DNA of 64,000 bases from an uncultured Vibrio sp. (GCA_947504195.1 CANNGN010000012.1:1-64000); one strand, 5' to 3'. Numbered from the stretch's first letter, positions 18,013 through 27,863 are shown. Program-made: numbers and translations. Notes: generated by a model not told the origin, from the sequence alone.

Positions 18013-18477
18013 ATGAGTAAAAAATTTCTTATCACTTGGGACAATATGCAAATGTATTGTCGTCAACTTGCCGAACTCCAAATGCCAGCTGAACAATGGC
18101 GTGGTATCTTAGGGGTTAGTCGTGGTGGTCTCGTTCCTGCAGCAATTTTAGCTCGTGAATTAGGTATTCGTTATGTCGATACGATTTGTATAGCAAGTTA
18201 CGATCACGACCACCAACGTGATATGAATGTAATAAAAGCACCAGATCATGATGGTGAAGGGTTTTTAATTGTTGATGATCTTGTTGATAGTGGAGACACT
18301 GCAAGAAAAATTCGCGAAATGTACCCAAAAGCTAAACTTATCACTGTGTGTGCTAAGCCTTCAGGTAAAGATCTTGTCGATGAATATATTGTCGACATTG
18401 CTCAAGATACGTGGATTGAACAGCCGTGGGATACATCGGTCGTTTATATTGAACCGATAAACCGGAAGTTGAAGTAA
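18013..18477 (+). CDS. gpt: Xanthine-guanine phosphoribosyltransferase
   Basis: Purine salvage enzyme that converts guanine and xanthine (and hypoxanthine weakly) with PRPP to GMP, XMP or IMP; membrane-associated tetramer in E. coli. The 154-residue length matches the family. [12 protein letters not shown] and the PRPP loop [14 protein letters not shown] are present, and the C-terminal [12 protein letters not shown] holds the base-binding Trp. It is monocistronic, with its own terminator at 18503. Confidence 0.97.
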   Translation: MSKKFLITWDNMQMYCRQLAELQMPAEQWRGILGVSRGGLVPAAILARELGIRYVDTICIASYDHDHQRDMNVIKAPDHDGEGFLIVDDLVDSGDTARKIREMYPKAKLITVCAKPSGKDLVDEYIVDIAQDTWIEQPWDTSVVYIEPINRKLK

Positions 18478-18502
18478 AGCCGTGTATTGAATTTTGATTA
18501 AT

Positions 18503-18525
18503 GGTCCTGTTTAGGGCCTTTTTTC
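18503..18525 (+). terminator. Terminator after gpt
   Basis: GGTCCT pairs with AGGGCC (one G-U) over a 4-base loop, followed by six T. Confidence 0.75.
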
Positions 18526-18563
18526 CGTTACCATTTTAAAAACGTCAAACTGCTGGGGATGTT

Positions 18564-19823
18564 ATGTCTGCCAATTCCATTAAATCAAGTGAGAGTGCCA
18601 ACTTATCTGAGAAGCTATTTGCCAATCACCGCCAGGCAAAAGAGACATCTTCTCTTACTCAATATATGCCCAGTAGTGCTCAGTTTATAGCAGACAAGAT
18701 AGATGATCCTAATAACTCATGGTATCGAACACTATCTCGTATGCAGTGGATATGGCAAGGCATTGATCCTATTGATCAAGAAGAAGTATTAGCTCGAATC
18801 GCCTCTTCAACTCATTCGCGAACTCACGATGCTTGGTTAGATACGGTGATGGGCTATCATAGTGGAAATTGGGCCTATGAGTGGACTAAGCTAGGCAGTC
18901 GTTATCAGCAGCAAGCGAAACTACTTGAAGGCGAAAAAGCAGCAAACAAACTATTTTCTGCTTCTTTGTGCTTTAGTATTGCCGGGTACCCTCATCTGAA
19001 AAATGATAATTTATCCGTTCAAGCCCAAGCATTAGCCAGCTCGACTTATCATGAGGCGACAGAGAAAACAGCCTATGTGGTAAAACGATTAGAGTTTCCC
19101 TATAAAAATAAAAAAATAGTGGCTCATTTACATCTTTCTCACACTGAAAAACCCCAACCCGTAGTTATGATTTCGGCAGGATTAGACAGTCTACAAACTG
19201 ATATGTGGCGGATTTTTCGGGATTACTTAGCGAAACGAAATATTGCGATGTTAACCATTGATATGCCATCGATTGGGACAAATTCGCATTGGCCTCTGAC
19301 AGAAGATTGCTCTGTGTTACACCAAGAAGTACTCAACCAATTACCCACATTGCCATGGGTCGACCATCATAGTGTTGGGCTCTTTGGCTTTCGCTTTGGT
19401 GGAAACGCAATGATTCGACTTTCATTTCTTGCGCCAGAAAAAATTAAAGCGTGTGTAGCGATTGGTGCGCCACTTCACGATGTATTATCGTCACCACAGA
19501 AAGTAAAAAATATGCCAAAAATGTATTTAGATGTATTGGCGTCTCGGCTAGAAAAGGGAATGGTTGATGTGGATAGTTTATCTCGTCAACTTCGAGCTTG
19601 GTCACTAAAAGAGCAAGGTTTTCTCGCAGGAAGAAAAACAAAAGTGCCTATCTTAGCGCTGTCTCTTCAAGGGGACCAATTATCTCCTTTGAAGGACAAT
19701 AAGCTTGTTGAAATATACAGTTCAGGTGGAAAAGCGAAGGAAATTAATTCGAAATCCATCTCTCATGGATATGATCAGTCACTTGATTTAGCAATTAATT
19801 GGCTAGAAGATGAACTAATTTAG
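18564..19823 (+). CDS. frsA: FrsA family esterase/fermentation-respiration switch protein
   Basis: A 419-residue alpha/beta-hydrolase fold protein of the FrsA (DUF1100) family, known as a partner of glucose-specific EIIA; the enzymatic role remains debated. N-terminal helical cap (residues about 20-190), then the hydrolase core with VVMISAGLDSLQTDMW, and the family-typical elbow LFGFRFGGNAMIRLSF, which lacks the classical G-x-S-x-G serine, as in other FrsA proteins. SHGYDQSLDLAINWL at the C-terminus is conserved. gpt-frsA-crl order is typical for vibrios and Enterobacteria. Confidence 0.92.
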   Translation: MSANSIKSSESANLSEKLFANHRQAKETSSLTQYMPSSAQFIADKIDDPNNSWYRTLSRMQWIWQGIDPIDQEEVLARIASSTHSRTHDAWLDTVMGYHSGNWAYEWTKLGSRYQQQAKLLEGEKAANKLFSASLCFSIAGYPHLKNDNLSVQAQALASSTYHEATEKTAYVVKRLEFPYKNKKIVAHLHLSHTEKPQPVVMISAGLDSLQTDMWRIFRDYLAKRNIAMLTIDMPSIGTNSHWPLTEDCSVLHQEVLNQLPTLPWVDHHSVGLFGFRFGGNAMIRLSFLAPEKIKACVAIGAPLHDVLSSPQKVKNMPKMYLDVLASRLEKGMVDVDSLSRQLRAWSLKEQGFLAGRKTKVPILALSLQGDQLSPLKDNKLVEIYSSGGKAKEINSKSISHGYDQSLDLAINWLEDELI

Positions 19824-19930
19824 TGACAAGTGGCTTTGAATTAGTTACAAACATATAATTAATAGACTATTGAAATCAATAATATAGCAAGTACAACTAA
19901 ACGTTAGTGATTATGACAGGGAGTATAACA

Positions 19931-20320
19931 ATGCCACATGAGGTTAAAATTCCGACGTATCATAGGCTATTGAGTGCATTCAAAGCGGTTGGTCCATATC
20001 TACGTCAAGAAAAATGCGAGCCAGAAATTTACTTTTTTGATTGCTTATCAGTATGTGTCGATGATACTCAATCTCCCGAAACACGTGAATTTTGGGGATG
20101 GTGGATGTTATTAATTGATACTGACAACGGCTTTCAAGCTAATTACCAATATGGCCGTTTTGATGTTGAAGGAAACTGGGTTAAAGAAGATTTAAAAGAA
20201 GCTGATGTTGCAGAAATTGAGCGCACTCGCAGTGTGTTTCATGACAAATTAACAGCAATGCTCGCTAAGGATTTTGAACTTAGTGTTGAATTAGACGAAA
20301 GTGAACTTGTGACCGTTTAA
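19931..20320 (+). CDS. crl: Sigma factor-binding protein Crl
   Basis: A 129-residue Crl protein, which binds the stationary-phase sigma factor RpoS and helps it join core RNA polymerase. Family blocks: AVGPYLR, YFFDCLSVCVDD and the Trp-rich EFWGWWMLL core, ending with an acidic tail. ATG 19931 is chosen because CAGGGAG lies 8-10 bases upstream; the earlier ATG at 19907 adds residues without homology. Located after frsA and before proBA as in related genomes. Confidence 0.93.
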   Translation: MPHEVKIPTYHRLLSAFKAVGPYLRQEKCEPEIYFFDCLSVCVDDTQSPETREFWGWWMLLIDTDNGFQANYQYGRFDVEGNWVKEDLKEADVAEIERTRSVFHDKLTAMLAKDFELSVELDESELVTV

Positions 20321-20352
20321 CTTAAAAAGCGAAATAAAGATTCAATCTCGTT

Positions 20353-20379
20353 GAAAAGGTGCTTATTAGCGCCTTTTTT
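20353..20379 (+). terminator. Terminator after crl
   Basis: AAAGGTGC pairs with GCGCCTTT (one G-U) over a 6-base loop and is followed by a T run. Confidence 0.82.
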
Positions 20380-20455
20380 ACTTGTTAAACTAACGCTAGA
20401 TTGTTAAAACATCGTCTCAAACATTATTAGCTTAACCATAGATAAAAGATAGCTC

Positions 20456-21592
20456 ATGACTACAAAGAAAAGCGAACAACTGCAGCATCCTCAAACGGTG
20501 ATTGTAAAGTTAGGAACAAGTGTGCTCACTGGTGGAACACTTGCTTTAGATCGCGCCCATATGGTTGAGTTGGTGCGTCAGTGTGCTGAGTTAAAGAAGC
20601 TAGGCCACTCAGTTGTTCTGGTTTCATCTGGAGCCATCGCAGCGGGAAGAGAGCACTTAGACTTTCCTGCATTACCTTCTACAATGGCAAGCAAACAACT
20701 CTTAGCTGCTGTTGGGCAGAGTCAGTTGATTCAAGCTTGGGAGTCGTTATTTTCGATCTACGGTATTAAGATTGGTCAAATACTATTAACTCGTGCCGAT
20801 CTTGAAGATCGTGAACGCTTTTTGAATGCGCGCGATACGATTAATGCGTTGGTTGATGGTGGAATTATTCCTGTTGTGAATGAAAATGATGCGGTAGCGA
20901 CCACCGAAATTAAAGTCGGTGACAACGATAACCTATCAGCATTGGTTGGTATTTTGTGTGGCGCGGATAAATTACTGCTGCTAACGGATCAAAAAGGGTT
21001 ATTTACTGCTGACCCTCGTAAAGATCCCAATGCTGAGCTAATCAAAGAAGTCACCCGAATTGATGATACCTTGCGCGAAATTGCCGGTGGAAGTGGCACC
21101 ACGCTCGGTACTGGTGGTATGGCAACGAAGTTACAAGCCGCGGATATTGCTCGTCGTGCTGGTATTGAAGTCATCATCGCAGCCGGAAGAGCAACTAACG
21201 TTATATTCGATTCTTTAGGGGACTCACCTCAAGGAACTCGCTTTTTGCCATTGGAAGAATCGTTAGAAAACCGTAAACGTTGGATATTGGCAGGTCCTAC
21301 AGCATCGGCCGACATTATGATTGACCAAGGTGCCGTTAACGCGGTGACAACCAATGGAAGCAGCTTGTTAGCTAAAGGGGTTATACGAGTTCGTGGTCGA
21401 TTAGCACGTGGTGAAGTTGCTCGTGTTATTGATAAATCTGGTAAGATTGTCGCTAAAGGCATTAGCGCTTATTCAAGTCAGGATTTGGAAAAAATTCTCG
21501 GTAAGCACAGTAAAGATATTCTGGCCATTCTAGGATATGATTTTGGTGCCGAGGTGATACACCGTGATGACATGGTGGTCATTCAAGAATAG
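20456..21592 (+). CDS. proB: Glutamate 5-kinase
   Basis: First enzyme of proline synthesis: phosphorylates L-glutamate to gamma-glutamyl phosphate and is feedback-inhibited by proline. 378 residues with an amino-acid kinase domain ([56 protein letters not shown]) and a C-terminal PUA domain from about residue 280 ([18 protein letters not shown]). The start has a poor ribosome-binding site. proA follows after 13 bases; the two enzymes work as a complex because the intermediate is unstable. Confidence 0.97.
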   Translation: MTTKKSEQLQHPQTVIVKLGTSVLTGGTLALDRAHMVELVRQCAELKKLGHSVVLVSSGAIAAGREHLDFPALPSTMASKQLLAAVGQSQLIQAWESLFSIYGIKIGQILLTRADLEDRERFLNARDTINALVDGGIIPVVNENDAVATTEIKVGDNDNLSALVGILCGADKLLLLTDQKGLFTADPRKDPNAELIKEVTRIDDTLREIAGGSGTTLGTGGMATKLQAADIARRAGIEVIIAAGRATNVIFDSLGDSPQGTRFLPLEESLENRKRWILAGPTASADIMIDQGAVNAVTTNGSSLLAKGVIRVRGRLARGEVARVIDKSGKIVAKGISAYSSQDLEKILGKHSKDILAILGYDFGAEVIHRDDMVVIQE

Positions 21593-21605
21593 ATAGGAGT
21601 ACATC

Positions 21606-22856
21606 GTGGATTTAACTCTAATGGGGAAAGCGGGCAAAGAAGCGGCTTTTCAACTTGCAACCGCGTCGACCGCTCAAAAAAATCGAGCGTTATCATTGAT
21701 TGCTGATGAATTGGAAGCACGTTCAGAAGCGATTCTGGCTGCTAATGCAATCGATATTGAACTGGGTCGAGAGGCTGGTTTAACGGAAGCCTTATTGGAC
21801 CGTTTATTATTGAACGACTCGCGTCTCAAAGGTATTGCTTCTGATGTTCGTAACGTCATTAACCTCAATGACCCCGTTGGAAGTGAAATCGATAGCCGTG
21901 TACTCGAAAATGGTATGAGCCTCGCTAAGCGACGTGTCCCTCTTGGTGTGGTGGGGGTGATCTATGAAGCTCGCCCTAATGTCACGATTGATATTGCTGC
22001 ATTGTGTTTAAAAACCGGAAACGCGAGTATTCTTCGTGGTGGCAAAGAAACGTTCAACTCTAATATGGAATTGGTTAACGTTATCCAAGCTGCATTAGAA
22101 AAGGCCGGTTTGCCAGCCGCTTCTGTTCAGTATATAGAAAAGCCAGATCGTGAGCTTGTTGGGCAATTGCTTAAGCTCGATCAGTTCGTCGATATGATCA
22201 TTCCTCGTGGTGGTGCTGGACTACATAAAATGTGTCAGGAAAATAGCACAATCCCAGTCATTATAGGTGGTTTTGGTATTAGCCATATTTATGTTGATGC
22301 GAATGCGGATCTTGAGCGCTCACTTGATGTGGTTGAAAACTCGAAAGTTCAGCGTCCGTCTGCGTGTAATTCGTTGGATACGTTACTGGTGCATCAGGAT
22401 ATTGCAGAGTCATTTTTGACAAAACTCGCAGTACGACTAAACGATCAAGTCTCATTCGTTGCGACACCAGAAGCAAAAGAGTTAATGCCGATGGCGAAAG
22501 AGATCCGAGATGTAAAAGACGGCGATTTCGATACTGAATGGTTAAGTTATACTCTTGGTGTCAAAGTTGTTGCCGATGTGAATGAAGCCATTGATCATAT
22601 GCGTGAACATAATGCGAGTCACTCTGATGCCATTATGACGAATGACTTAAACAATGCAGAACTGTTTATTAATTCCGCTGGTTCTGCTGCGGTATATGTT
22701 AATGCATCTACCCGCTTTACCGATGGCGCGCAATTTGGCCTTGGTGCCGAAGTTGCGGTCTCAACTCAAAAGCTGCATGCTCGTGGTCCTATGGGATTAG
22801 AAGAGCTCACCAGCTATAAATGGGTAGGAAAAGCAAACTATCTTGTTCGTCCTTAG
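21606..22856 (+). CDS. proA: Gamma-glutamyl phosphate reductase
   Basis: Second enzyme of proline synthesis, NADPH-dependent reduction of gamma-glutamyl phosphate to glutamate semialdehyde. 416 residues, aldehyde dehydrogenase fold. Conserved stretches: [39 protein letters not shown], and [15 protein letters not shown] with the catalytic cysteine in PSACN. The GTG start at 21606 has TAGGAG upstream and is the only start consistent with the family N-terminus. It ends the proBA operon with a strong terminator. Confidence 0.97.
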   Translation: MDLTLMGKAGKEAAFQLATASTAQKNRALSLIADELEARSEAILAANAIDIELGREAGLTEALLDRLLLNDSRLKGIASDVRNVINLNDPVGSEIDSRVLENGMSLAKRRVPLGVVGVIYEARPNVTIDIAALCLKTGNASILRGGKETFNSNMELVNVIQAALEKAGLPAASVQYIEKPDRELVGQLLKLDQFVDMIIPRGGAGLHKMCQENSTIPVIIGGFGISHIYVDANADLERSLDVVENSKVQRPSACNSLDTLLVHQDIAESFLTKLAVRLNDQVSFVATPEAKELMPMAKEIRDVKDGDFDTEWLSYTLGVKVVADVNEAIDHMREHNASHSDAIMTNDLNNAELFINSAGSAAVYVNASTRFTDGAQFGLGAEVAVSTQKLHARGPMGLEELTSYKWVGKANYLVRP

Positions 22857-22877
22857 TTTTATCTCGTGATCTAACAA

Positions 22878-22905
22878 GCAAAGGGGCTATTTAGCCCCTT
22901 TTTGC
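22878..22905 (+). terminator. Terminator after proBA
   Basis: AAGGGGCT (22881-22888) pairs with AGCCCCTT (22893-22900) over 4 bases, then TTT. Confidence 0.88.
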
Positions 22906-22958
22906 ATTTCTTCCGTTTTCCATTTCCGCTACACTCGTCTTATTCATGTGGAGGTTAT

Positions 22959-23408
22959 ATGCATTGTCCTTTTTGTTCTGAAACTGATACTAAAGTAATC
23001 GATTCCCGCTTGGTTGCCGATGGGCATCAGGTACGTCGTCGGCGTGAGTGTGTGGCGTGTCATGAGCGCTTTACCACGTTCGAAACAGCGGAATTAGTGA
23101 TGCCTCGGATTATTAAATCTAATGGTAACCGAGAACCATTTAATGAAGAAAAAATGATGGGTGGGATTTTACGAGCGCTAGAAAAGCGCCCTGTTAGTGC
23201 CGATGCTATCGATATTTCGTTAAGTTTGATTAAGTCGCAACTGCGGGCGACAGGTGAGCGTGAAGTGCCGAGTGATTTAGTTGGAAATCTTGTCATGGAA
23301 CAATTAAAAGAGTTAGATAAAGTTGCATATATCCGTTTTGCTTCCGTTTATCGTAGTTTTGAAGATGTACGAGAATTTGGTGAAGAGATTGCCAAACTAC
23401 AAGACTAG
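22959..23408 (+). CDS. nrdR: Transcriptional repressor NrdR
   Basis: Nucleotide-sensing repressor of ribonucleotide reductase genes, 149 residues. The N-terminal zinc ribbon begins MHCPFC and ends with the second pair in [14 protein letters not shown]; an ATP-cone domain follows (about residues 46-136, beginning [18 protein letters not shown]). The ATG at 22959 is fixed by GTGGAGG and by the zinc ligand at residue 3. It heads the nrdR-ribD-ribE run as in most gamma-proteobacteria. Confidence 0.96.
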   Translation: MHCPFCSETDTKVIDSRLVADGHQVRRRRECVACHERFTTFETAELVMPRIIKSNGNREPFNEEKMMGGILRALEKRPVSADAIDISLSLIKSQLRATGEREVPSDLVGNLVMEQLKELDKVAYIRFASVYRSFEDVREFGEEIAKLQD

Positions 23409-23438
23409 AGACGATAACAATAGAAGCGAGTTGGTCTA

Positions 23439-24548
23439 ATGTCAGAGTTTTCGTTGTTCGATTATAAGATGATGAATCGCGCGATTCATCTCGCTAAACA
23501 AGGACGCTTTACCACAGCTCCTAATCCTAATGTCGGATGCGTTATCACCAACGATGAACATATTGTTGGTGAAGGTTACCACGCAAAAGCAGGAGAGCCT
23601 CATGCTGAAGTTCATGCTCTACGACAGGCTGGGGCAAAAGCCAAGGGCGCGACAGCTTACGTAACATTAGAACCTTGCTCTCACTATGGGCGAACGCCGC
23701 CTTGTGCGGAAGGGTTAATTAAAGCTGGAATCGTAAAAGTGGTCTGTGCCATGAGTGATCCCAATCCTTTGGTTGCTGGGAACGGCTTTCAAATGCTTCG
23801 AAACGCCGGAATCGATGTGGCTATTGGTTTACTTGAATCCGATGCCGCCGCGTTGAATCCCGGATTTATTAAAAAGATGAGTTCGGGATTGCCTTATGTT
23901 CAACTAAAAATGGCAGCAACCTTGGATGGTCAAACCGCTTTAGCCAATGGTAAAAGCCAATGGATCACTTCAGCCGCAGCTCGCCAAGATGTTCAAGCTT
24001 ATCGAGCGATAGCTGGGGCGATATTGTCGACCAGTCAAACGGTTATTGCAGATAACGCTTCTTTAGCGGTGCGTTGGCATGAATTACCGGATTCAATTCA
24101 AGCGAATTACCCTGAATCACAATTACGTCAGCCCCTTCGCGTTATTCTCGACCGCCAACAGAAGCTTACTCCGGATTTACGGATTTTTAATGACGGTAGT
24201 CCCCCGATTATGACGGTGGCTGAAAAGTCAGGAGATATCATTGTAGATGTTGATTCTCAAAAACAGTTAAACCTTGAAACGCTATTGAAAACACTCGCGA
24301 CCGAGCAGCAAGTTAATCATGTTTGGGTAGAGGCTGGTGCGACACTAGCAGGAAGCATGATTCGTCAAAATCTGGTTGATGACATTGTGCTCTATTTAGC
24401 GCCTAAATTGATAGGCAGTGATGGGCGAGGGTTGTTTGGAAAGTTAGGATTAACAGAAATGAGCGACGTCATTGATTTAGAGATTCAAGAACTCACTAAA
24501 GTCGGGCCTGATATTAGAATCGTTGTCCGACCACAATATAAGAATTAA
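23439..24548 (+). CDS. ribD: Bifunctional riboflavin deaminase/reductase
   Basis: Riboflavin synthesis enzyme that deaminates and then reduces the pyrimidine intermediate made by GTP cyclohydrolase II. 369 residues. Deaminase domain (about 1-145): HAEVHAL and PCSHYGRTPPC zinc ligands with catalytic Glu. Reductase domain (about 147-369): MAATLDGQTALANGKSQWIT and LVEAGATLAG-like WVEAGATLAGSM. ribE begins 6 bases after the stop. Vibrio operons usually add ribBA after ribE, but none is present here. Confidence 0.96.
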   Translation: MSEFSLFDYKMMNRAIHLAKQGRFTTAPNPNVGCVITNDEHIVGEGYHAKAGEPHAEVHALRQAGAKAKGATAYVTLEPCSHYGRTPPCAEGLIKAGIVKVVCAMSDPNPLVAGNGFQMLRNAGIDVAIGLLESDAAALNPGFIKKMSSGLPYVQLKMAATLDGQTALANGKSQWITSAAARQDVQAYRAIAGAILSTSQTVIADNASLAVRWHELPDSIQANYPESQLRQPLRVILDRQQKLTPDLRIFNDGSPPIMTVAEKSGDIIVDVDSQKQLNLETLLKTLATEQQVNHVWVEAGATLAGSMIRQNLVDDIVLYLAPKLIGSDGRGLFGKLGLTEMSDVIDLEIQELTKVGPDIRIVVRPQYKN

Positions 24549-24554
24549 TTAAAT

Positions 24555-25208
24555 ATGTTTACAGGTATTGTAGAAGCCGTTGGATCCCTAGCTGCGTTGA
24601 CAGCAAAAGGTGAAGATATCAGCATTCGAGTGAATGCGGGTGTATTGGATATGAGTGATGTAAAGCTTGGTGATAGCATCGCAACCAATGGGGTGTGTTT
24701 GACTGTTGTTGCGATGACATCGACCAGTTATACCGCCGACTTATCCGTTGAAACACTAAATAAAACTGGATTTGCTCACTATAAGGTGGGCGACGATGTG
24801 AATTTAGAAAAAGCGATGTTGCCGACAACACGGTTTGGTGGGCATATTGTCTCGGGGCACGTGGATGGTGTTGGAACAATAATTGAGCGAAATAGTGTTG
24901 GACGGGCCATTGAGTTTTGGGTTGAAATGCCAAGCTCGCTTAGTAAATATGTTGCTGAAAAAGGGTCCATTACTGTTGATGGAATAAGCTTAACAGTGAA
25001 TGATTTACGTAAAAACGCCTTCAAATTAACCATTGTGCCACACACATCATCAGAGACTACAATCAATGATTTTCAAGTGGGACGCAAAGTAAATTTGGAA
25101 GTCGATGTAATGGCTCGTTATTTAGAGCGATTAATTGGAGCGAAACAAGAAGCAGAGCCTGATTCCGTACTGACGATGGACTTTTTGCAAAAACACGGCT
25201 TTGCTTAG
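24555..25208 (+). CDS. ribE: Riboflavin synthase alpha subunit
   Basis: Dismutates two molecules of 6,7-dimethyl-8-ribityllumazine to riboflavin and the pyrimidine precursor. 217 residues made of two homologous lumazine-binding halves: MFTGIVEAVG with GDSIATNGVCLTVV in the first, and GGHIVSGHVDGVG with KGSITVDGISLTVND in the second. It is equivalent to E. coli RibC and is often annotated ribE. It directly follows ribD and is separated from ribH by 114 bases with a likely new promoter. Confidence 0.96.
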   Translation: MFTGIVEAVGSLAALTAKGEDISIRVNAGVLDMSDVKLGDSIATNGVCLTVVAMTSTSYTADLSVETLNKTGFAHYKVGDDVNLEKAMLPTTRFGGHIVSGHVDGVGTIIERNSVGRAIEFWVEMPSSLSKYVAEKGSITVDGISLTVNDLRKNAFKLTIVPHTSSETTINDFQVGRKVNLEVDVMARYLERLIGAKQEAEPDSVLTMDFLQKHGFA

Positions 25209-25272
25209 GTTCTCGTTGCAATTACTCGCTATAGTAAAGGTTAATTAGCAATAGATATTGCTCGTCGAATTG

Positions 25273-25281
25273 TGCTAGAAT
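25273..25281 (+). promoter_or_regulatory. Extended -10 promoter for ribH-nusB
   Basis: TGC-TAGAAT at 25273-25281 is an extended -10 element; no FMN riboswitch (RFN) consensus is visible in the 114-base gap. Start of transcription would be near 25288, giving a 35-base leader to ribH. Confidence 0.45.
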
Positions 25282-25322
25282 CCGGCGATTCTCATGGGTG
25301 AACAGAGTTTGAAGGAAAGTTT

Positions 25323-25793
25323 ATGAAAGTGATCGAGGGTGGTTTTCCAGCACCAAATGCAAAAATAGCTATCGTTATATCTCGTTTTAATAGTTTTATT
25401 AACGACAGGCTTCTTGAAGGTGCAATCGATACTTTAAAGCGTCATGGGCAAGTTGCTGATGATAATATTACTATCGTTCGCTGTCCTGGAGCTGTAGAGC
25501 TTCCGCTTACGGCCAAAAAAGTGGCTATGACCAATAAATTTGATGCCATTATTTCTCTTGGCTCTGTTATTCGTGGAGGCACGCCACATTTTGACTATGT
25601 ATGTAGCGAATGCAATAAAGGTTTAGCGCAGGTTTCAATGCAGTATGACCTTCCTGTTGCCTTTGGTGTATTGACGGTTGATACCATCGATCAAGCTATC
25701 GAACGAGCAGGTACTAAAGCTGGAAATAAAGGCGAAGAAGCGGCACTTAGCGCGCTAGAAATGATTAACGTTCTTGCAGAGATTGAACTCTAA
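25323..25793 (+). CDS. ribH: 6,7-dimethyl-8-ribityllumazine synthase
   Basis: Joins the pyrimidine from RibD with 3,4-dihydroxybutanone phosphate from RibB to form lumazine. 156 residues. Conserved [47 protein letters not shown] and [19 protein letters not shown] are all present. It overlaps the nusB start (TAATG). Since no ribB or ribBA lies in this cluster, the second substrate must come from an enzyme encoded elsewhere. Confidence 0.97.
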   Translation: MKVIEGGFPAPNAKIAIVISRFNSFINDRLLEGAIDTLKRHGQVADDNITIVRCPGAVELPLTAKKVAMTNKFDAIISLGSVIRGGTPHFDYVCSECNKGLAQVSMQYDLPVAFGVLTVDTIDQAIERAGTKAGNKGEEAALSALEMINVLAEIEL

Positions 25794-26260
25794 TGGGTGC
25801 ACGTGTGAAACCACTTTCGCGTCGTAACGCTCGCCAGTTTGCATTACAGGCTATCTATTCATGGCAAATTACCAAGGATGATGTTGCAAATATCGAAGCG
25901 CAATTTCTTTCAAATGGTAAATATGACGATGAAGAGCACAGCGCTCAAGAACCTTCGTTGCAGGCACCTGAAACAGATGTTGAATATTTCCGTAATTTGC
26001 TTACTGGAGTCGTGCTAAATGTTACTGCTTTGGATGCAAAGATTCGTCCATATACGTCTCGTCCAATGCAAGACCTCGATATGATGGAGCTCGCTTTGTT
26101 ACGTTTGTCCATGTACGAAATGACACAGCGTGATGATGTGCCGTACAAAGTAGTGATTAACGAAGCAATCGAACTTGCTAAAGTGTTTGCAGCAGAAGAT
26201 AGTCATAAGTTTGTAAATGGTGTGCTTGATAAAGCGGCACCACATGTACGAAAGAAATAG
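25793..26260 (+). CDS. nusB: Transcription antitermination factor NusB
   Basis: 155-residue helical protein that binds boxA RNA with NusE (S10) and prevents premature termination in rRNA operons. Recognised by [15 protein letters not shown] at the N-terminus and [27 protein letters not shown] and FVNGVLDKA in the C-terminal half. The ATG at 25793 overlaps the ribH stop. An acidic insertion (about residues 40-58) between helices is normal for vibrios. A terminator follows 14 bases after the stop. Confidence 0.96.
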   Translation: MGARVKPLSRRNARQFALQAIYSWQITKDDVANIEAQFLSNGKYDDEEHSAQEPSLQAPETDVEYFRNLLTGVVLNVTALDAKIRPYTSRPMQDLDMMELALLRLSMYEMTQRDDVPYKVVINEAIELAKVFAAEDSHKFVNGVLDKAAPHVRKK

Positions 26261-26274
26261 TCGTAAATTTTAAA

Positions 26275-26304
26275 GAAAGGCCAGCCAATGCTGGCCTTTT
26301 TTCT
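26275..26304 (+). terminator. Terminator between nusB and thiL
   Basis: AAAGGCCAGC pairs perfectly with GCTGGCCTTT over CAAT, followed by six T. It stands only 32 bases before the thiL ATG, leaving no room for a normal thiL promoter downstream of it. Confidence 0.88.
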
Positions 26305-26335
26305 ATGTGTTAAACCTGTTTGGCTAGGAAAAGAG

Positions 26336-27313
26336 ATGTCTGGGGAATTTAGTTTAATTAATCGCTATTTTACAAAGAAGCAGTCCGAGCGCAAAGATGT
26401 CCACCTTGATATCGGTGATGATTGTGCCATCGTTAAAGTCCCTGAAAACAGTCGTTTGGCGATTACGACTGATACCATGGTTGCTGGAACTCATTTCTTG
26501 CCTGACGCCAACCCTAAATGGATTGCTCATAAAGCATTAGCTTCAAACATTAGTGACTTAGCTGCGATGGGAGCAAGGCCTGCATGGTGCTCGTTAGCGA
26601 TTTCTCTGCCAGATATAGATGATGCGTGGCTTGAAAGTTTTAGCGCTGCTTTTTTTGAGTTAGCCGATTACTATAATGTAAAACTTATTGGCGGTGATAC
26701 AACAAAAGGGCCTCTTAGTATTACGTTAACACTTCATGGTTTTTTACCTAATGACTATGCATTGACGCGGCATAATGCAAAAGCTGGAGATTGGATATAT
26801 GTCACAGGAACACTTGGAGATAGCAAAGCTGGGTTGGATGTTATCCTAGATAACGCTCTCCGCTCTCAACCTTCTTCTGATGTACTTGAACAGAGACATT
26901 ACCTTTCTACACCAAGGGTATTATTGGGACAAGCTTTGCTCAATGTGGCCAGTTGTGCAATTGATATTTCTGATGGGTTGGTTTCAGATATTCAGCATAT
27001 CCTGACTAGCTCAAATGTTGGCGCGACACTCAATGTTGAACATTTACCTATTTCTGATGAACTGGTTGGTTTTCTCAATAACGATCGTGACAAAGCACTG
27101 CAATATGCATTAACAAGTGGAGAAGAGTATGAACTTTGCTTTATCGTATCTCCATATAATATTGAAGCTCTAGAAAGCCATCTTAGTCATTGCAACACAC
27201 CTTACCAATGCATTGGCCAAATTCGTGGCAAAGAAGGTCTAGAGTTGCATTCAGATGGGCAAGCTTTAACATGGCAACTATCTGGCTTTGATCACTTTGG
27301 AATATCAGTATGA
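26336..27313 (+). CDS. thiL: Thiamine-monophosphate kinase
   Basis: Phosphorylates thiamine monophosphate to the active cofactor thiamine diphosphate. 325 residues of the PurM/ThiL fold: DIGDDCAIV, TDTMVAGTHF, NISDLAAMGARPAW, IGGDTTKGPLS and IDISDGLVSDI (metal and nucleotide sites). The ATG at 26336, with TAGGAAAAGAG upstream and the conserved MSGEFSLI start, is preferred over the long frame beginning within the nusB terminator. Its last 4 bases overlap pgpA. Confidence 0.95.
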   Translation: MSGEFSLINRYFTKKQSERKDVHLDIGDDCAIVKVPENSRLAITTDTMVAGTHFLPDANPKWIAHKALASNISDLAAMGARPAWCSLAISLPDIDDAWLESFSAAFFELADYYNVKLIGGDTTKGPLSITLTLHGFLPNDYALTRHNAKAGDWIYVTGTLGDSKAGLDVILDNALRSQPSSDVLEQRHYLSTPRVLLGQALLNVASCAIDISDGLVSDIQHILTSSNVGATLNVEHLPISDELVGFLNNDRDKALQYALTSGEEYELCFIVSPYNIEALESHLSHCNTPYQCIGQIRGKEGLELHSDGQALTWQLSGFDHFGISV

Positions 27314-27813
27314 ATAATCCTAAACAGCTTCTTCGCTTATCAAATCCATGGCATCTTCTTGCTGTGGGGTTTGGCAGTGGGTTGTCTCCCTGGATCCCAG
27401 GAACAATGGGGACACTTGCCGCGATTGTTCCATACCTAGCGCTAGCTCATTTACCTTTCTGGGCTTATATTGTTGTGTGCATTGTGGGCTCATGGGTTGG
27501 AATTACAATTTGCCAGAAAACTTCTGATGATATGGGCGTACATGACCATGGCTCTATTGTTTGGGATGAGTTTATTGGGTTGTGGATCACTATGTTAATT
27601 GTGCCTATTTATGGGCTTAATCCTTATGAATGGCAGTGGCTTATTGCCGGGTTCATCTTATTTCGCTTTTTCGACATGCTGAAGCCTTGGCCAATTAGTT
27701 GGCTTGATAAAAGAGTGCATGGCGGGTTTGGAATTATGATAGATGATATTGTTGCTGGGATTATCTCTGCGATTTGCTTAGCAGGACTAGGGCATTATTT
27801 AGCTTGGATTTAA
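27310..27813 (+). CDS. pgpA: Phosphatidylglycerophosphatase A
   Basis: Inner-membrane phosphatase that removes the phosphate from phosphatidylglycerol phosphate in phospholipid synthesis. 167 residues. Signature WIPGTMGTLAAI, VHDHGSIVWDEFIGLW with the acidic metal ligands, and RFFDMLKPWPISWLDK are intact; about four hydrophobic segments. It overlaps thiL (ATGA), so the two are translated together. A hairpin AGATCTC/GAGATCT lies directly after the stop but lacks a T tract. Confidence 0.95.
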   Translation: MNNPKQLLRLSNPWHLLAVGFGSGLSPWIPGTMGTLAAIVPYLALAHLPFWAYIVVCIVGSWVGITICQKTSDDMGVHDHGSIVWDEFIGLWITMLIVPIYGLNPYEWQWLIAGFILFRFFDMLKPWPISWLDKRVHGGFGIMIDDIVAGIISAICLAGLGHYLAWI

Positions 27814-27863
27814 AAGATCTCGTTGAATGAGATCTCTATGTTCTAACTGGCTTTTGATGAAAA

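Noticed and set aside
27815-27835. AGATCTC/GAGATCT hairpin after pgpA as a terminator
   Set aside because: No T tract follows on the plus strand.
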